From NCBI GenBank assembly GCA_964413935.1, contig CAYPTY010000011.1, forward strand, positions 40,859-104,858: DNA of 64,000 nt, given 5' to 3'. The notes under the pieces are model-generated. The model worked only from the letters and a program-made list of their open reading frames with translations. It was not told the DNA's origin and searched no databases. Of the stretch, positions 36,601-44,594 are shown in pieces. The position numbers were made by a program, and so were the translations under genes. Each line of letters begins with the position of its first letter. Within the stretch, counting starts at the first letter, position 1. The stretch is from CAYPTY01 sp964413935 (lineage in GTDB: Bacteria; Bacteroidota; Rhodothermia; Balneolales; Balneolaceae).

Positions 36601-37704
36601 GCTTCAGCTGACAGCAATCCGATCATCGATGGCGGTTTTGTAAACGCGACCTTCGCTACCGAAACCGACGTGGATATCTTCCGAGTTGAGCTGGAAGCAG
36701 ATCGAATTTACCACCTGCGTTCTACCAAAGACGATGGCGATGATTCTACCATAGGTGTTGAAATGTTTGCTGCCGGCGATACCGGTACCAACCTGCTGGC
36801 TGACGGAAGCAGCTTCAACACACGCTACAGCGGTGATAACTTCAAGATTAACTTCATTCCGGATGCTGCCGGCGTATACTATCTGAGACTCACAGCTCCT
36901 CCGGGATCCGTTGATCGCTCGTACAAAGTGTACATGAAGAGCAATGACATCAATGCTCTGAAAGACCTTGGCGAACCAAACAACAGCATTGCGGAAGCTG
37001 CAGCCATCGGAAACCATCCGACTGACGGCCTCTTCCAGGATTACATGCTCTATGATGAAAGTGTAGCCGGTTTCCATGACGATGTGGATTACTATCAGGT
37101 AACTGCTGTTGCAGGCGATACCCTGATCGGTGAAACCACTCCGTTTGACGGAGCCCTGTGGCCACGCGACTTCGATGCCTACATGTATCTCTATGATGCA
37201 GCCGGTAACGAACTGGCAGGCAACGATGACGGTGGATTCGACTGGCATTCAAAAATCACCTATGAAGTACCGACCGATGGCACGTATTATTTCCTGGTGA
37301 TTGGTCAGGATGCTTATGTACCGCCAAGAAACGATGATTCTAATCGAATCCGTGACCCGGCGCGTGGTGAGTATAAATTCCAGATCACCAGACTGAACGG
37401 TGGAATTGTGCTTTCAAACAACGAAGACGTTGAGCTTGCTTACGAATTCGACCTGGAGCAGAATTACCCGAATCCGTTCAACCCAAGCACCAACATACAG
37501 TACTCGCTGAACAAAACAGCCGAAGTAAGCCTCACGGTTTACAATATCCTCGGCCAGAGAGTAGCGACGCTGGTGAACACACGTCAGATTGCAGGTGCTT
37601 ACACTGTGAATTTCGATGCGAGTAACCTGGCCTCCGGTGTCTATATCTACCGACTGCAGGCAGGCAATCAGGTGAAAACCAACAAGATGCTTTTGATTAA
37701 GTAA
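33613..37704 (+). CDS. Giant PPC-repeat protein with T9SS sorting signal
   Basis: 1363 residues with a signal peptide (ends ATQAQ). About eight bacterial pre-peptidase C-terminal (PPC) type units follow, each opening with an E-P-N/D-N phrase such as EPNNSVSEATVI, EPDNTLADAQ, EPNNDAASATPL and EPNNSIAEAAAI, with DVDVYEF- or DEDFYRVF-like strands. No catalytic domain was recognised, which is unusual because PPC domains normally accompany peptidases. The C-terminus is a textbook T9SS type-A signal with LEQNYPNPFNPST and GVYIYRLQAG. It is probably an exported adhesive or scaffold layer of the TonB/PorV operon, which ends at the terminator just downstream. Confidence 0.85.
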   Translation: MNMKATSFLLGFALLLCSVATQAQTKDVDLNLMNTYGSNYDEVLDKYGDSPLMLLQAAEEHAQRSNLRNNIGLRSYFAKMNAFADINSPFVERAEAEPNNFFNEADNIDDVIAADAVLNDEYTGKLITAEFSSETDVDVYEFTVDTTAMYYFNALHGTLADGGEMSVSMRLFHGSDLDTTFVDDFLGITGNGQIRGDILGRNTDGRGGAGLFRLSGWSSPVDQATGQKLTGKFYLWVFNDDGKQGTYNMTAYKIPFEDFRYKAEPNYPYSNLVTGSLNPLFTLNTDAVVRSFMLYSDTVKVVSPELPSQSNQTYDQLLAEGDEDVDLFFLDYETGKTVVIETLPYFGFYRENDGSIGSGSTRMTDPRVLVFKGDGVSAANKIADDDDGGREEMDGPNNIHSRVVLTPEYLETQGITTSGPLVVWVSGWASQERTRLDGEGRSVDNRDPGRAMYDLYAFQYDSDNPDEVEPNNSVSEATVIAARADTVVNGEFASGSDEDFYRVFLHNVRMYSIFTTNSTVSADINVEIYHETEASAFDGSTDVSGDLVASLPINVGRDGNDFQITGFVPEEAGAYIIKVSSSSAGSYQLGVLDKGEIFDGRIANEPDNTLADAQTQDPLQIGAGAASVTAMIFPENDVDHYYFSTGEEFTITLKPSNENLIDDFDGTLTLLDGSLTELSSSSTGSLTYTPSEAGDFVVRVAATNAGDVGFYVISGGEPFQEDEPNNDAASATPLILGQLYDAALTSGDTDFFSVDLKAGSLYSFRGADNATGSALTVEFLDSPTGSTLLDDSGWPDNYSGNFKIANIIPQEDATYYLKISGNPGTYKVLSRVNDQFRALEKKHEPDNSIAEAVALGSYVMDGTDRMFVQFAPDSARFFGDLDYFELDAKAGMKIVAETKPVAGTTASSSDPDLWNRDTDTRLRLFDASGTELESDDDGGNSWYSKIEYIVPADGKLYLQVANSRGPGGGDDRSMRRGDYLLNVAASFDETESNDDFASADSNPIIDGGFVNATFATETDVDIFRVELEADRIYHLRSTKDDGDDSTIGVEMFAAGDTGTNLLADGSSFNTRYSGDNFKINFIPDAAGVYYLRLTAPPGSVDRSYKVYMKSNDINALKDLGEPNNSIAEAAAIGNHPTDGLFQDYMLYDESVAGFHDDVDYYQVTAVAGDTLIGETTPFDGALWPRDFDAYMYLYDAAGNELAGNDDGGFDWHSKITYEVPTDGTYYFLVIGQDAYVPPRNDDSNRIRDPARGEYKFQITRLNGGIVLSNNEDVELAYEFDLEQNYPNPFNPSTNIQYSLNKTAEVSLTVYNILGQRVATLVNTRQIAGAYTVNFDASNLASGVYIYRLQAGNQVKTNKMLLIK

Positions 37705-37724
37705 AGTAGTAAGGAATAGCATTC

Positions 37725-37760
37725 AGCCAGCATCTGGAAAAGAGGTGCTGGCTTTTTTTT
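37725..37760 (+). terminator. Rho-independent terminator after the PPC protein
   Basis: AGCCAGCA pairs with TGCTGGCT around a short loop and is followed by eight T. It separates the TonB-receptor operon from the phosphoesterase operon that starts at 37,771. Confidence 0.9.
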
Positions 37761-37770
37761 AATTTATGAT

Positions 37771-39273
37771 ATGAAGTACACGTATCTGCTCCCCCTTATC
37801 ATAGTATGTTTCCTTTCCTGTAAAGCCGGCGAAACCGAGGAACCCTGGGTTGCCCGCGTAGGAGATGAGGCCATTACTGCCGAAGAATTCAGATTGAATT
37901 ATGAATTCGGATTTCCACAGTATAAAAAAGGAGAGCAGCCCAAAAGAAATTACCTCGACAAGATGATTGCAGAAAAGCTGCTGGCCGCTGAGGCAAGGAA
38001 TCTCAGTCTGGATACTCTGAGCAGCATCCGCAATGCCGTTGCCACCCTGAAGCGGGAAAGGCTGATCGAGGAAGTATTTAATGTAAAAGTGATGGATGAA
38101 ATCACCATCAGCGAAGAAGAAATCCGGGCTGAAATCAATAAATCAGCCGTTTCCTTTCAGTTTCGTTTCCTGCCCGCATTCAGCCGGCAGCAGGCACAGC
38201 AATTAAAAAGCAAAGCCGAAGAAGAAGGCTTTGATCAGGCGCTGGGCATGATCAGCAATGACATGGGCAATGCCCCGCTGGATCCTTCCGACATGCAGTC
38301 ATCCTTCGTGAAAGCCGAGGACATCGATCCACAGCTACTGGATATTATTCAGGAACTGCCGGTTCAGGAATATTCCGAACCGGTTCAGTATCAGGGTGCC
38401 TGGTATGTTTTTCAGGTTACCAATCTGAAGCGGGTCCCTCTCTCAGAATCGGATTATTCAACCAAATCCGTGAGTTATCGCAAGGTACTCTACAACCGCA
38501 AAGCCATGGAAGGCGCCACGGAATTCATATCCGGCTTGATGGAGCCCATGAATCTGCGCACCAAACGGACTGTCTTCAATAAGCTGAATCCGGCGTTTTA
38601 TGACCGGTACAAGCAGGAAACCCTCAGTGGTGACATCCTTAGTCAGGTTTTGCAGGGGGATGAAGCCTGGCATCTGCTTATCCGGCAGAATCTGGATGAG
38701 GTGCTGGTGGAAACGGCTTATGGAACCTGGACCGTGCGGCGCTGGCTGCAGCACTTCGATCCGGGATTGTATCAGCTCCGCCCAGATTCCTACGAATATT
38801 TTACCACCCGCTTTGCCGATGTGGTTGCCCTGGTAGTGCGCGACTATTACCTGCTGGATATGGCCCGTGATGAGGACATGGAACGGAAAAAAGTCGTTCA
38901 GCGGGAAGTGAGGCAGTGGGAAGACAAATGGCTTTTTCAGGAACTGAGAGCCCGGTTGCTGAGTGATGTGGAATTCACCAATCAAAAGGTACAGGCCTTT
39001 CTGGATGCAAACCGTCAGCGTTTCGGCTATGAGCCCGATCAGGCAATCAGTCTGGAACAGCTACCTGAACTGCAGCTGAAGCGCGTCCGCAAGGAATACC
39101 TCAATCATCAGATTCTGATGCAGACAGAAGAACTGCGCAGCCGCATTCCGGTTGAGATCAATACGGCTGTTCTGGATACCATTCAGGTTTCAAAAGAACA
39201 GCGCATACCCGTTCAGCTATTCAAACAAAACTCCAACCGCATGGCTTTCCCCATGTTGGACCCAAACTGGTAA
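37771..39273 (+). CDS. SurA-like peptidyl-prolyl isomerase lipoprotein
   Basis: 500 residues. The lipobox is FLSCKAG (Cys17). The N-terminal region VARVGDEAITAEEFRLNYEFG, followed by a helical core, resembles the SurA N-terminal chaperone domain, and a parvulin-like stretch (LDIIQELPVQEYSEPVQYQGAWYVFQVT) lies near residues 190-220. A periplasmic foldase role is inferred. It is the first gene after the terminator and is directly followed (1 bp) by the T9SS phosphoesterase, suggesting dedicated folding help for the exported enzymes of this operon. Confidence 0.75.
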   Translation: MKYTYLLPLIIVCFLSCKAGETEEPWVARVGDEAITAEEFRLNYEFGFPQYKKGEQPKRNYLDKMIAEKLLAAEARNLSLDTLSSIRNAVATLKRERLIEEVFNVKVMDEITISEEEIRAEINKSAVSFQFRFLPAFSRQQAQQLKSKAEEEGFDQALGMISNDMGNAPLDPSDMQSSFVKAEDIDPQLLDIIQELPVQEYSEPVQYQGAWYVFQVTNLKRVPLSESDYSTKSVSYRKVLYNRKAMEGATEFISGLMEPMNLRTKRTVFNKLNPAFYDRYKQETLSGDILSQVLQGDEAWHLLIRQNLDEVLVETAYGTWTVRRWLQHFDPGLYQLRPDSYEYFTTRFADVVALVVRDYYLLDMARDEDMERKKVVQREVRQWEDKWLFQELRARLLSDVEFTNQKVQAFLDANRQRFGYEPDQAISLEQLPELQLKRVRKEYLNHQILMQTEELRSRIPVEINTAVLDTIQVSKEQRIPVQLFKQNSNRMAFPMLDPNW

Positions 39274-39274
39274 G

Positions 39275-41323
39275 ATGAAAACACTGCTCACTTTTTGTAT
39301 TTCGATACTGCTGTTCACTGGTATCCGTGCCCAGGAACAGGTTATATTTTTCGATAATTTTTCGGATGGAAACTTTAACGGATGGACCGTCTTTGATGAT
39401 CCGGAACCCCGATCCGGACCATCCGACTGGGCGGTTGAAAATGAGGTGCTCAGGCAGAAGTCCAATATCTGGGCTTATGATCCGCCGGCCGAATTCCTCT
39501 ATCATCTGGGTTCCCATGTATCCTCAGGCGACAAAAACTGGCAGGATTATTCCCTGAACGCCGTGCTCCGATCCACCGACAACGACGGCATCGGACTGCT
39601 TTTCCGCTATCAGGATGAGCAGAATTACTACCGTATCCTGCTCATGAACGATGCCGGTAATTCCGGAGCCGTGGGATCGGCCGTTCAGCGCATTCAGCGC
39701 TTTGTGGACGGTGAGCCGCGGACTCTTCATCAGAATCTGGTTTCCGAAGCCTATCCATCCGGATATTTTTCGCTCACTGCCGACGTTCGGGGCGATTCTA
39801 TTAAAGCCTATCTGAATGGAGAACTTATTGGTGCCGTGCGTGATACTGTCTACGATTCAGGGAAAATCGGCCTTTTTGTGTATGCCAACTCCGGAGCCTA
39901 TTTCGACAGCGTGATGGTATCTGCTGATCCTTTTGTGTATGGAGAGCCTGATATAGAAACCAGCTATCCGGTTATGGTGGATCGCATGCCCTACATTCAG
40001 CGCCCGACCACCGAAAGTGCGGAAATTGCCTGGCGAACGGTGCAGCCCTTCATCGGGAAGGTGGAAGTGGGGCTGGAGAAAGGAGTCTATACCCAGACGC
40101 TGACCGAAGCCGCATCCGCCCGAAAACATCATATTGTGATCGAAGGATTACAACCGGATACCCGCTATTTCTACCGGGTAAGTAATGGTGATAATGTGAT
40201 TCTGGAGGATGAATCCTTCAAAACGGCCAAACCGGATTCCATGAATCAGCTATCCTTTCTGATTCTGGGCGACAGCGGGGTGAATACCGATATCCAACGC
40301 GCCGTGAACGATCAGATGCTGGCTTCTCATAATGCGGATGCGGCCGACTTCCTCATTCATGTGGGGGATGTGCATCAGGGCGACGGCTCCGCTTATGACG
40401 ATATCTACTTCAGTATCTATGAGGAATTGCTAAAGCAGATGAATTTCTTCCTAAGCATAGGCAATCACGATACCTACACCGATAATGCCGCTCCCTATCT
40501 GGATGATTTCTACCTGCCGGATAACAATCCGGAACAAAGCGAGCGCTATTATTCTTACCGCTGGGCCAATGCTTATTTCATTGTGCTGGATTCCAATATC
40601 GATATGGCCCCGGGCAGTCCGCAGTACAGTTTCCTGCTGAGCGAACTGCAGAGTGAGCGGCAGCAAACCGCCGACTGGACCTTCGTGTACTTCCATCATC
40701 CGCCCTATTGTGAATACTGGCCGGCCTGGGATGGGGACCCGGTGGTGCGTGAGCACCTGATGCCCCTCTTTGAAGATTACGAAGTGGATATGGTGTTGAA
40801 TGGCCACACGCATGCCTATGAAAAAGGAGAGCTGAACGGAGTGACTTATGTGATATCGGGCGGCGGCGGTGGCGGACTGGATACCTACGCCCGTGATTTT
40901 CCGCACATCACCATATCCGAAGGGGTGCATCATTACAGCCGAATTGATATTGAAGGAAAGGAGCTGCAATTCAGAGCGGTGGATATGAACGGTAATCTGG
41001 TGGATGAATTCACGATCAGCAAGTCGCTGGTTTCATCGGAGGATGAAGCTGAAATTCCCGCATCCATAAAGCTCTATCAGAATTATCCCAATCCCTTCAA
41101 TCCAGAGACCATCATCGATTTTGAACTGAGCGAGGCGGGTGATGTGCGCCTGCAAGTGTTTGATGCGGCCGGCCGGCGGATTACTGAGCTGCTTAACGAA
41201 CAAAAAGCAGCTGGTCGGCATGAGGTTACCTTTGACGCATCCGGCCTAGCCAGCGGGGTGTATGTATACCGGCTGAGTGCTGCAGGAATCCACATCGAAA
41301 AACAGATGACCCTAATCAAGTGA
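39275..41323 (+). CDS. T9SS-exported metallophosphoesterase with LamG-like domain
   Basis: 682 residues. Order: signal peptide (ends GIRAQ), a jelly-roll domain of ~200 residues (FDNFSDGNFNGWTVFDD start), a purple-acid-phosphatase-type Fn3 domain (ESAEIAWRTV, RYFYRVSNGD), then a calcineurin-like phosphoesterase. Metal-binding motifs LGDSGVN, GDVHQGDG, GNHDTY, FHHPPY and NGHTHAYEKG are all present. A type-A sorting signal (LYQNYPNPFNPETI) ends the protein. It should cleave phosphomono- or diesters at the cell surface. The ATG at 39,275 lies directly after the foldase stop; the longer in-frame start is inside that gene and rejected. Confidence 0.9.
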   Translation: MKTLLTFCISILLFTGIRAQEQVIFFDNFSDGNFNGWTVFDDPEPRSGPSDWAVENEVLRQKSNIWAYDPPAEFLYHLGSHVSSGDKNWQDYSLNAVLRSTDNDGIGLLFRYQDEQNYYRILLMNDAGNSGAVGSAVQRIQRFVDGEPRTLHQNLVSEAYPSGYFSLTADVRGDSIKAYLNGELIGAVRDTVYDSGKIGLFVYANSGAYFDSVMVSADPFVYGEPDIETSYPVMVDRMPYIQRPTTESAEIAWRTVQPFIGKVEVGLEKGVYTQTLTEAASARKHHIVIEGLQPDTRYFYRVSNGDNVILEDESFKTAKPDSMNQLSFLILGDSGVNTDIQRAVNDQMLASHNADAADFLIHVGDVHQGDGSAYDDIYFSIYEELLKQMNFFLSIGNHDTYTDNAAPYLDDFYLPDNNPEQSERYYSYRWANAYFIVLDSNIDMAPGSPQYSFLLSELQSERQQTADWTFVYFHHPPYCEYWPAWDGDPVVREHLMPLFEDYEVDMVLNGHTHAYEKGELNGVTYVISGGGGGGLDTYARDFPHITISEGVHHYSRIDIEGKELQFRAVDMNGNLVDEFTISKSLVSSEDEAEIPASIKLYQNYPNPFNPETIIDFELSEAGDVRLQVFDAAGRRITELLNEQKAAGRHEVTFDASGLASGVYVYRLSAAGIHIEKQMTLIK

Positions 41324-42975
41324 GTTTGAATAAATATGCCCTTACCATCGTGATGTTGCTACTCTTAGGCTGTGAAAACAGGAGGGATGCAGCCTTCAGC
41401 CATGCACTTTTTGATTCCGTTTCTGAGGATGCAGAAATTAAAGAATCGATGAAGATGCCCGACCTGAAATCGGTTACTCAGGGTACAAGTCTTAACAAGG
41501 GCTGGCTGATTTGGGATGGTGACAGCAGAAAGGGTGTGAATGTGAGTCTGCCTGATTTTGGAAAAACTGAACGGCTGGACCTTCCAGACCGAAGATTACT
41601 GCCCAATACCGCGATCTGGTACAAACGAAAGGCAGACCTGATGGAAGGAGTACTTATGCTTGATTCAGATGACGGTGCTCAACTCTGGATTGATAGAAGT
41701 AGAGTGCCTGCCATACATGATGGTACTGTATATCCTGTGGGTGCTGCCGAGGATGCTGAAATTGTGGTTCGGGTCATAAACAATGCAATGCGAGGCGGAC
41801 TGGAGGAGGTCATAAACATCACCCGGCAGGATTGGGATGCCTACTCAAAGGCAAAAAAGGGGGTATCCGACCGAAGACTGAAGGCAAAAAAAGAGATCCG
41901 GGCAAACCGAATAACAGGAGAAGAAGATTTAATCCTATTACATGATCCCATTTGGCTAAGGAGTCAAAAAGGGCAGTATTTTCTTATTTTTTCAACAGAA
42001 GAAGCCGGAAGGGCTGAAGTACGTATGCAAGGAGACGGGCATGAATCCACCCTCAGCTGGGAGAGTGAAAGTCCACATTTCAAGATTCCCATGCCGGAAC
42101 CGCAGGGTGAGCTCAAATATAGCATTCGGCTCGGTGAAGCATGGTCCAAAGAATACCGATTTAGCTATGCTGAAGAAAACGAGGCCTTCAGTTTTGCCTT
42201 CTGGGGCGACAGTCAGAGTGGCTGGGATACTTTCCGGGAACTGGTTGACCTGATGGATGCATATGGCCCGGATTTTACGGTGGGAGCCGGAGACCTGGTC
42301 GGAAATGGTTCAGATGAGGAAGAATACTATCGTTTTATGCAGATTCTGAGCCGTTCAGAAGTGATTCACTACCCGGTGCCTGGCAATCATGATTATGATG
42401 GCTATTATGAGGATTTGCAGCCCCGTAATTACGTGAAGATGCTTCAGTTACCCGAACAGCAGCAGTATGTTGCGTGGACTCACGGGAATGCTGCGTTTAT
42501 TGCGCTGGACCCGAATATGTTTTTTCCGGTTTCGGTACCGGATACCTCACAGCAGTACCAGTGGTTTATGGAACAGCTTGAAACGGATGACTGGAAGGAT
42601 GCGGAATGGCGTTTTATCACCCTGCATCAGCCTCCTTTTTCGCAGGGCTGGCCCGGGTATTCCGGAGACAAGTACATTGAGGATTTACTGATTCCCCTTC
42701 TGGAAAAGCATAAGATTGACGGAGTGCTGACGGGGCACACACACGACTACGAGCGACTGATTCGCAATTATGGGGCACAGCAGGTTGCCTTTGTGATATC
42801 AGGTGGAGGAGGGGGAGGACTGGAACCGGAAGGACTAACTCCCGAACCCGAAATGGATATTGTGATCAAAGAACATCATTTCGTACATATTCAGATTCAA
42901 AAAAATAAAGCCACCTTCAGTGCTATCAATCTTGAAAATGAGATTATCGATGAATTTACACTCAAGCATGAATAA
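41320..42975 (+). CDS. Metallophosphoesterase lipoprotein
   Basis: 551 residues. The GTG start overlaps the upstream stop by 4 bp. The lipobox is LLLLGCENR. A ~270-residue N-terminal region without a recognised family precedes a calcineurin-like domain: AFWGDSQSGW, GAGDLVGNGSDEEE, PGNHDYDGYYED, LHQPPFSQG, TGHTHDYERL. All usual metal ligands appear present. It is membrane-anchored, so it would act in the periplasm or at the surface. It lacks the T9SS tail of its neighbour, suggesting a division between a surface-exported and a membrane-bound enzyme. Confidence 0.87.
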   Translation: MSLNKYALTIVMLLLLGCENRRDAAFSHALFDSVSEDAEIKESMKMPDLKSVTQGTSLNKGWLIWDGDSRKGVNVSLPDFGKTERLDLPDRRLLPNTAIWYKRKADLMEGVLMLDSDDGAQLWIDRSRVPAIHDGTVYPVGAAEDAEIVVRVINNAMRGGLEEVINITRQDWDAYSKAKKGVSDRRLKAKKEIRANRITGEEDLILLHDPIWLRSQKGQYFLIFSTEEAGRAEVRMQGDGHESTLSWESESPHFKIPMPEPQGELKYSIRLGEAWSKEYRFSYAEENEAFSFAFWGDSQSGWDTFRELVDLMDAYGPDFTVGAGDLVGNGSDEEEYYRFMQILSRSEVIHYPVPGNHDYDGYYEDLQPRNYVKMLQLPEQQQYVAWTHGNAAFIALDPNMFFPVSVPDTSQQYQWFMEQLETDDWKDAEWRFITLHQPPFSQGWPGYSGDKYIEDLLIPLLEKHKIDGVLTGHTHDYERLIRNYGAQQVAFVISGGGGGGLEPEGLTPEPEMDIVIKEHHFVHIQIQKNKATFSAINLENEIIDEFTLKHE

Positions 42976-44044
42976 AGTTTTGTCCGGCCTGTTCATTCTC
43001 CTGGCTGCAGCCTGCCAGCAAGAGCAGCCTCAGCGCATGAATGATGTGCAGGTACTGGGCTCCCACAACTCTTACAAACTGGATCTGGACCCGGCCCTTA
43101 AAGCCATGCTGGAAGAGCAGCGGCCGGGTTCCTGGCAGGGACTGGAGTACAATCACAGCAGCCTCACCAAACAGCTGGATCTCGGGCTGCGAAAGCTGGA
43201 ACTGGATGTGGTGTACGATCCTGAGGGAGGAATGTACTCCAGGCCTGTGGGTTATGTGCAGCTGGTAAAAAACGGAATGCCGGTCAGTGACTTCGATCCT
43301 GAAGGCGTGATGAATGAACCCGGTTTCAAAGTGCTGCACGTGCCGGATATTGATTTCCGTACCAACTGCTATACCTTCATTTCCTGCCTGGAAGAAGTGA
43401 AAGCCTGGTCGGAAGCGAATCCCGATCATTATCCCATTGCCATCATGATGAATGCCAAAGATGGCGGAGTAGGCCTGCCCGGTTTTACCGAACCTCTGAA
43501 GTTCGATGCAGCCGCTTTTGAAGCCTGGGATGCTGAAATCCGATCGGTTTTTGATGAAGAACATCTGCTCAGTCCGGATGACGTTCGCGGTAACTTCGAA
43601 ACACTGGAAGCCGCGGTGTTGACCCGCGGCTGGCCTCTCCTGGATGAGGCCCGGGGCAAGGTTTACTTTATACTGGACCATTCTGATGAAAAGATGCAGA
43701 CCTATATCCGGCAGCATTCATCCCTGAAAGGTCGGGCTATGTTTGTGAATGCACCGGCTGGAACACCTGAAGCGGCATTCATGGTGATCAATGATCCGGT
43801 GCGGGAGCAGGAAAAAATCCGCAAAATGGTAAAACTGGGTTATATGGTTCGCACCCGTTCGGATGCGAATACCACCGAAGCCCGGAATAATGAATACAGC
43901 CGTTTCGAAGCAGCAAAAAGCAGTGGTGCCCAGATTATCAGCACAGATTATTATACTCCGGACACTCTCTTCGGAACCGGTTTTCACATCAGCCTTGGAG
44001 ACAGTGCGGAGCACTGTAATCCGGTATTAAGCTGTGGTCGTTAA
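42968..44044 (+). CDS. PI-PLC-C1 family Ca2+-dependent phospholipase C lipoprotein
   Basis: 358 residues. The ATG at 42,968 overlaps the previous gene by 8 bp and gives a lipoprotein signal (FILLAAACQQ, Cys16). The catalytic region begins VQVLGSHNSYK (His33), with LDLGLRKLELDVVYD a short way on, matching the Ca2+-dependent phosphoinositide-phospholipase-C-like family. It cleaves the phosphodiester between a lipid and its head group. In this phosphonate-rich setting it may act on phosphono- or phospholipids, which is inference. Its last 18 bp overlap the convergent phnZ-like gene. Confidence 0.85.
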   Translation: MNKVLSGLFILLAAACQQEQPQRMNDVQVLGSHNSYKLDLDPALKAMLEEQRPGSWQGLEYNHSSLTKQLDLGLRKLELDVVYDPEGGMYSRPVGYVQLVKNGMPVSDFDPEGVMNEPGFKVLHVPDIDFRTNCYTFISCLEEVKAWSEANPDHYPIAIMMNAKDGGVGLPGFTEPLKFDAAAFEAWDAEIRSVFDEEHLLSPDDVRGNFETLEAAVLTRGWPLLDEARGKVYFILDHSDEKMQTYIRQHSSLKGRAMFVNAPAGTPEAAFMVINDPVREQEKIRKMVKLGYMVRTRSDANTTEARNNEYSRFEAAKSSGAQIISTDYYTPDTLFGTGFHISLGDSAEHCNPVLSCGR

Positions 44045-44584
44045 ACAGTGCTCAATTTGCGGGGCAAATTCCTGTATGCTTTTGGTTTTTGCCTTGGGAT
44101 CTTTGCCTTTGTCATCCCATCGGCGTACCTGAACGGCCTCAGTAAAATGAGGCTCCGCTTCAAAGGCGGCTAACTCCTCCTCATTCATGTTTCCGCCCTG
44201 ATCAAAGAAGGATTTACGGGAAGTCGGACTCAATTTGTCCAGGTAATCGGGCTCAACGGTGCAGAGATAACGCTTTGCAGCCACATGCAAGCGTACCGGA
44301 TCGGCGATGCGGGCGCCGAAGTGATCCAGCAGAAAGTGATACCCTTTCTCCTCATGATAGTCGTGCAGGTCATCATCCACCGAATCAGGGATCTGTTCCT
44401 CACTGAGGATGTGTCCGATATCGTGCAGCAGCGCAGAGACCACCAGACGGATATCCGCATTTTCTTCTTCGGCCAGTGTAGCGCATTGTAGCGCATGCTG
44501 AAGCTGTGTTACTTCTTCGACTCCATACTGGGCATTGCCCCGCTGGTCGAAGATCTCGATAATTTTCTCAGTAATTGCATTCAT
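44027..44584 (-). CDS. phnZ: PhnZ-type HD-domain diiron oxygenase
   Basis: 185 residues. Every functional residue I know for PhnZ lines up at about minus four: Tyr20 and Glu23 (gate pair YxxE), metal ligands His30, His54-Asp55, His77, His100 and Asp157, and substrate residues Lys104 and Arg154. The text QYGVEEVTQLQHALQCA and SALLHDIGHI shows this well. PhnZ cleaves (R)-1-hydroxy-2-aminoethylphosphonate with O2 to glycine and phosphate. Its usual partner, the PhnY dioxygenase that makes the hydroxy compound, is not in the window. It is the last gene of the minus-strand operon that begins with pbfA. Confidence 0.88.
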   Translation of the reverse strand: MNAITEKIIEIFDQRGNAQYGVEEVTQLQHALQCATLAEEENADIRLVVSALLHDIGHILSEEQIPDSVDDDLHDYHEEKGYHFLLDHFGARIADPVRLHVAAKRYLCTVEPDYLDKLSPTSRKSFFDQGGNMNEEELAAFEAEPHFTEAVQVRRWDDKGKDPKAKTKSIQEFAPQIEHCLTTTA

Positions 44585-44594
44585 TCTTGTACCC

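Noticed and set aside
39152..39274. Upstream start for the T9SS metallophosphoesterase
   Set aside because: It would place 41 residues inside the foldase gene and before the signal peptide; the ATG at 39,275 starts exactly at the signal peptide.
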